A stretch of 5,469 bases of DNA from Spirochaetota bacterium. Lineage in GTDB: Bacteria; Spirochaetota; Spirochaetia; DTKZ01. This document shows positions 5,354-5,469 of this stretch, in pieces. The translations under genes and the position numbers were made by a program. A model generated the notes under the pieces. The model did no database searches. It was not told where the DNA came from and saw only the letters and a program-made list of their open reading frames with translations. Numbering within the stretch: the stretch's first letter is position 1; each line of letters opens with the position of its first letter. Where the stretch lies: contig JAKQWJ010000005.1 in the NCBI GenBank assembly GCA_029562045.1, positions 1 through 5,469 on the forward strand, in the 5' to 3' direction.

Positions 5354-5469
5354 ACTTCCACGGCGGTTTTTTCACCGTTCCTTCCAAACCCCAGGACAGG
5401 AAAAAAGGGGCCTCGAAATCCGATAAAACCGGAAAAAGTTTTCTTTCCATCGTTTCCGGCGATGCCGAC
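5341..5469 (+). CDS. Unidentified ORF, 5' part only, third gene of the M23-bactofilin cluster
   Basis: An open frame starts with ATG at 5341, 10 bases before the bactofilin stop, and stays open to the window edge (43 codons). It begins MERIDFHGGFFTVPSKPQDR, then a Lys/Ser-rich stretch (residues 21-32) and SFLSIVSGDAD. The 13-base overlap with bactofilin and the switch to this frame are consistent with a coupled downstream gene. No strong ribosome site is visible. A short N-terminus of this kind, with IDF early and a basic linker, could belong to a YaaR/DUF327-like protein, but that is a guess from general appearance and the diagnostic domain would be off the edge. No transmembrane segment or signal peptide is visible so far. 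Confidence 0.6.
   Translation, partial: MERIDFHGGFFTVPSKPQDRKKGASKSDKTGKSFLSIVSGDAD

Noticed and set aside
5187..5450. Small frames on both strands over the bactofilin C-terminal tail (5181-5426 plus, 5187-5450 minus, 5038-5361 minus)
   Set aside because: Arg/Pro-rich translations of GC-rich DNA overlapping the bactofilin gene, with no motifs or ribosome sites.

Overview
The window reads as chromosomal DNA from a GC-rich bacterium, with two divergent gene clusters sharing a short AT-rich control region. The best lineage guess is a spirochaete (Spirochaetota). This rests on my recollection of the family look of three items: the N-terminal block of the M23 peptidase (FTVMFIPHSE...FNFQINVFSL), the M23-bactofilin pairing, and the Dus motif HPRTRSQGYSG. 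No genus can be named from the sequence. There is no sign of a mobile element, CRISPR array, rRNA or tRNA gene.

Left two thirds, minus strand (read right to left from 3639 to 1): tatD (TatD-family metal-dependent nuclease), dus (tRNA-dihydrouridine synthase, DusB-like), purF (amidophosphoribosyltransferase, the first committed step of purine synthesis) and the 5' part of purM (AIR synthetase), which runs off the left edge. tatD and dus are 2 bases apart and purF/purM overlap by ATGA, so both pairs look translationally coupled. A 133-148-base gap between dus and purF carries a good internal promoter, so purF-purM can probably be transcribed separately from tatD-dus.

Centre (3640-3810): the 171-base intergenic region has two back-to-back promoters whose -35 boxes are 9 bases apart. 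A perfect 18-base palindrome covers the -10 box of the tatD promoter and looks like a repressor operator.

Right third, plus strand: a membrane-anchored M23 (LytM-type) peptidoglycan endopeptidase with an intact zinc site, then a bactofilin 13 bases downstream, then the start of a third overlapping ORF that leaves the window. A bactofilin scaffold next to an M23 hydrolase is a known cell-shape and cell-wall-patterning arrangement, and the third gene is a candidate partner.

The most unusual local details are the PurF start (no Met before the catalytic Cys, an apparent 11-residue propeptide, and a promoter that would place +1 at the GTG codon), a changed glutamine-site loop in PurF, and Glu in place of the usual metal-site Asp in TatD. 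I found no clear evidence of a wholly new system.
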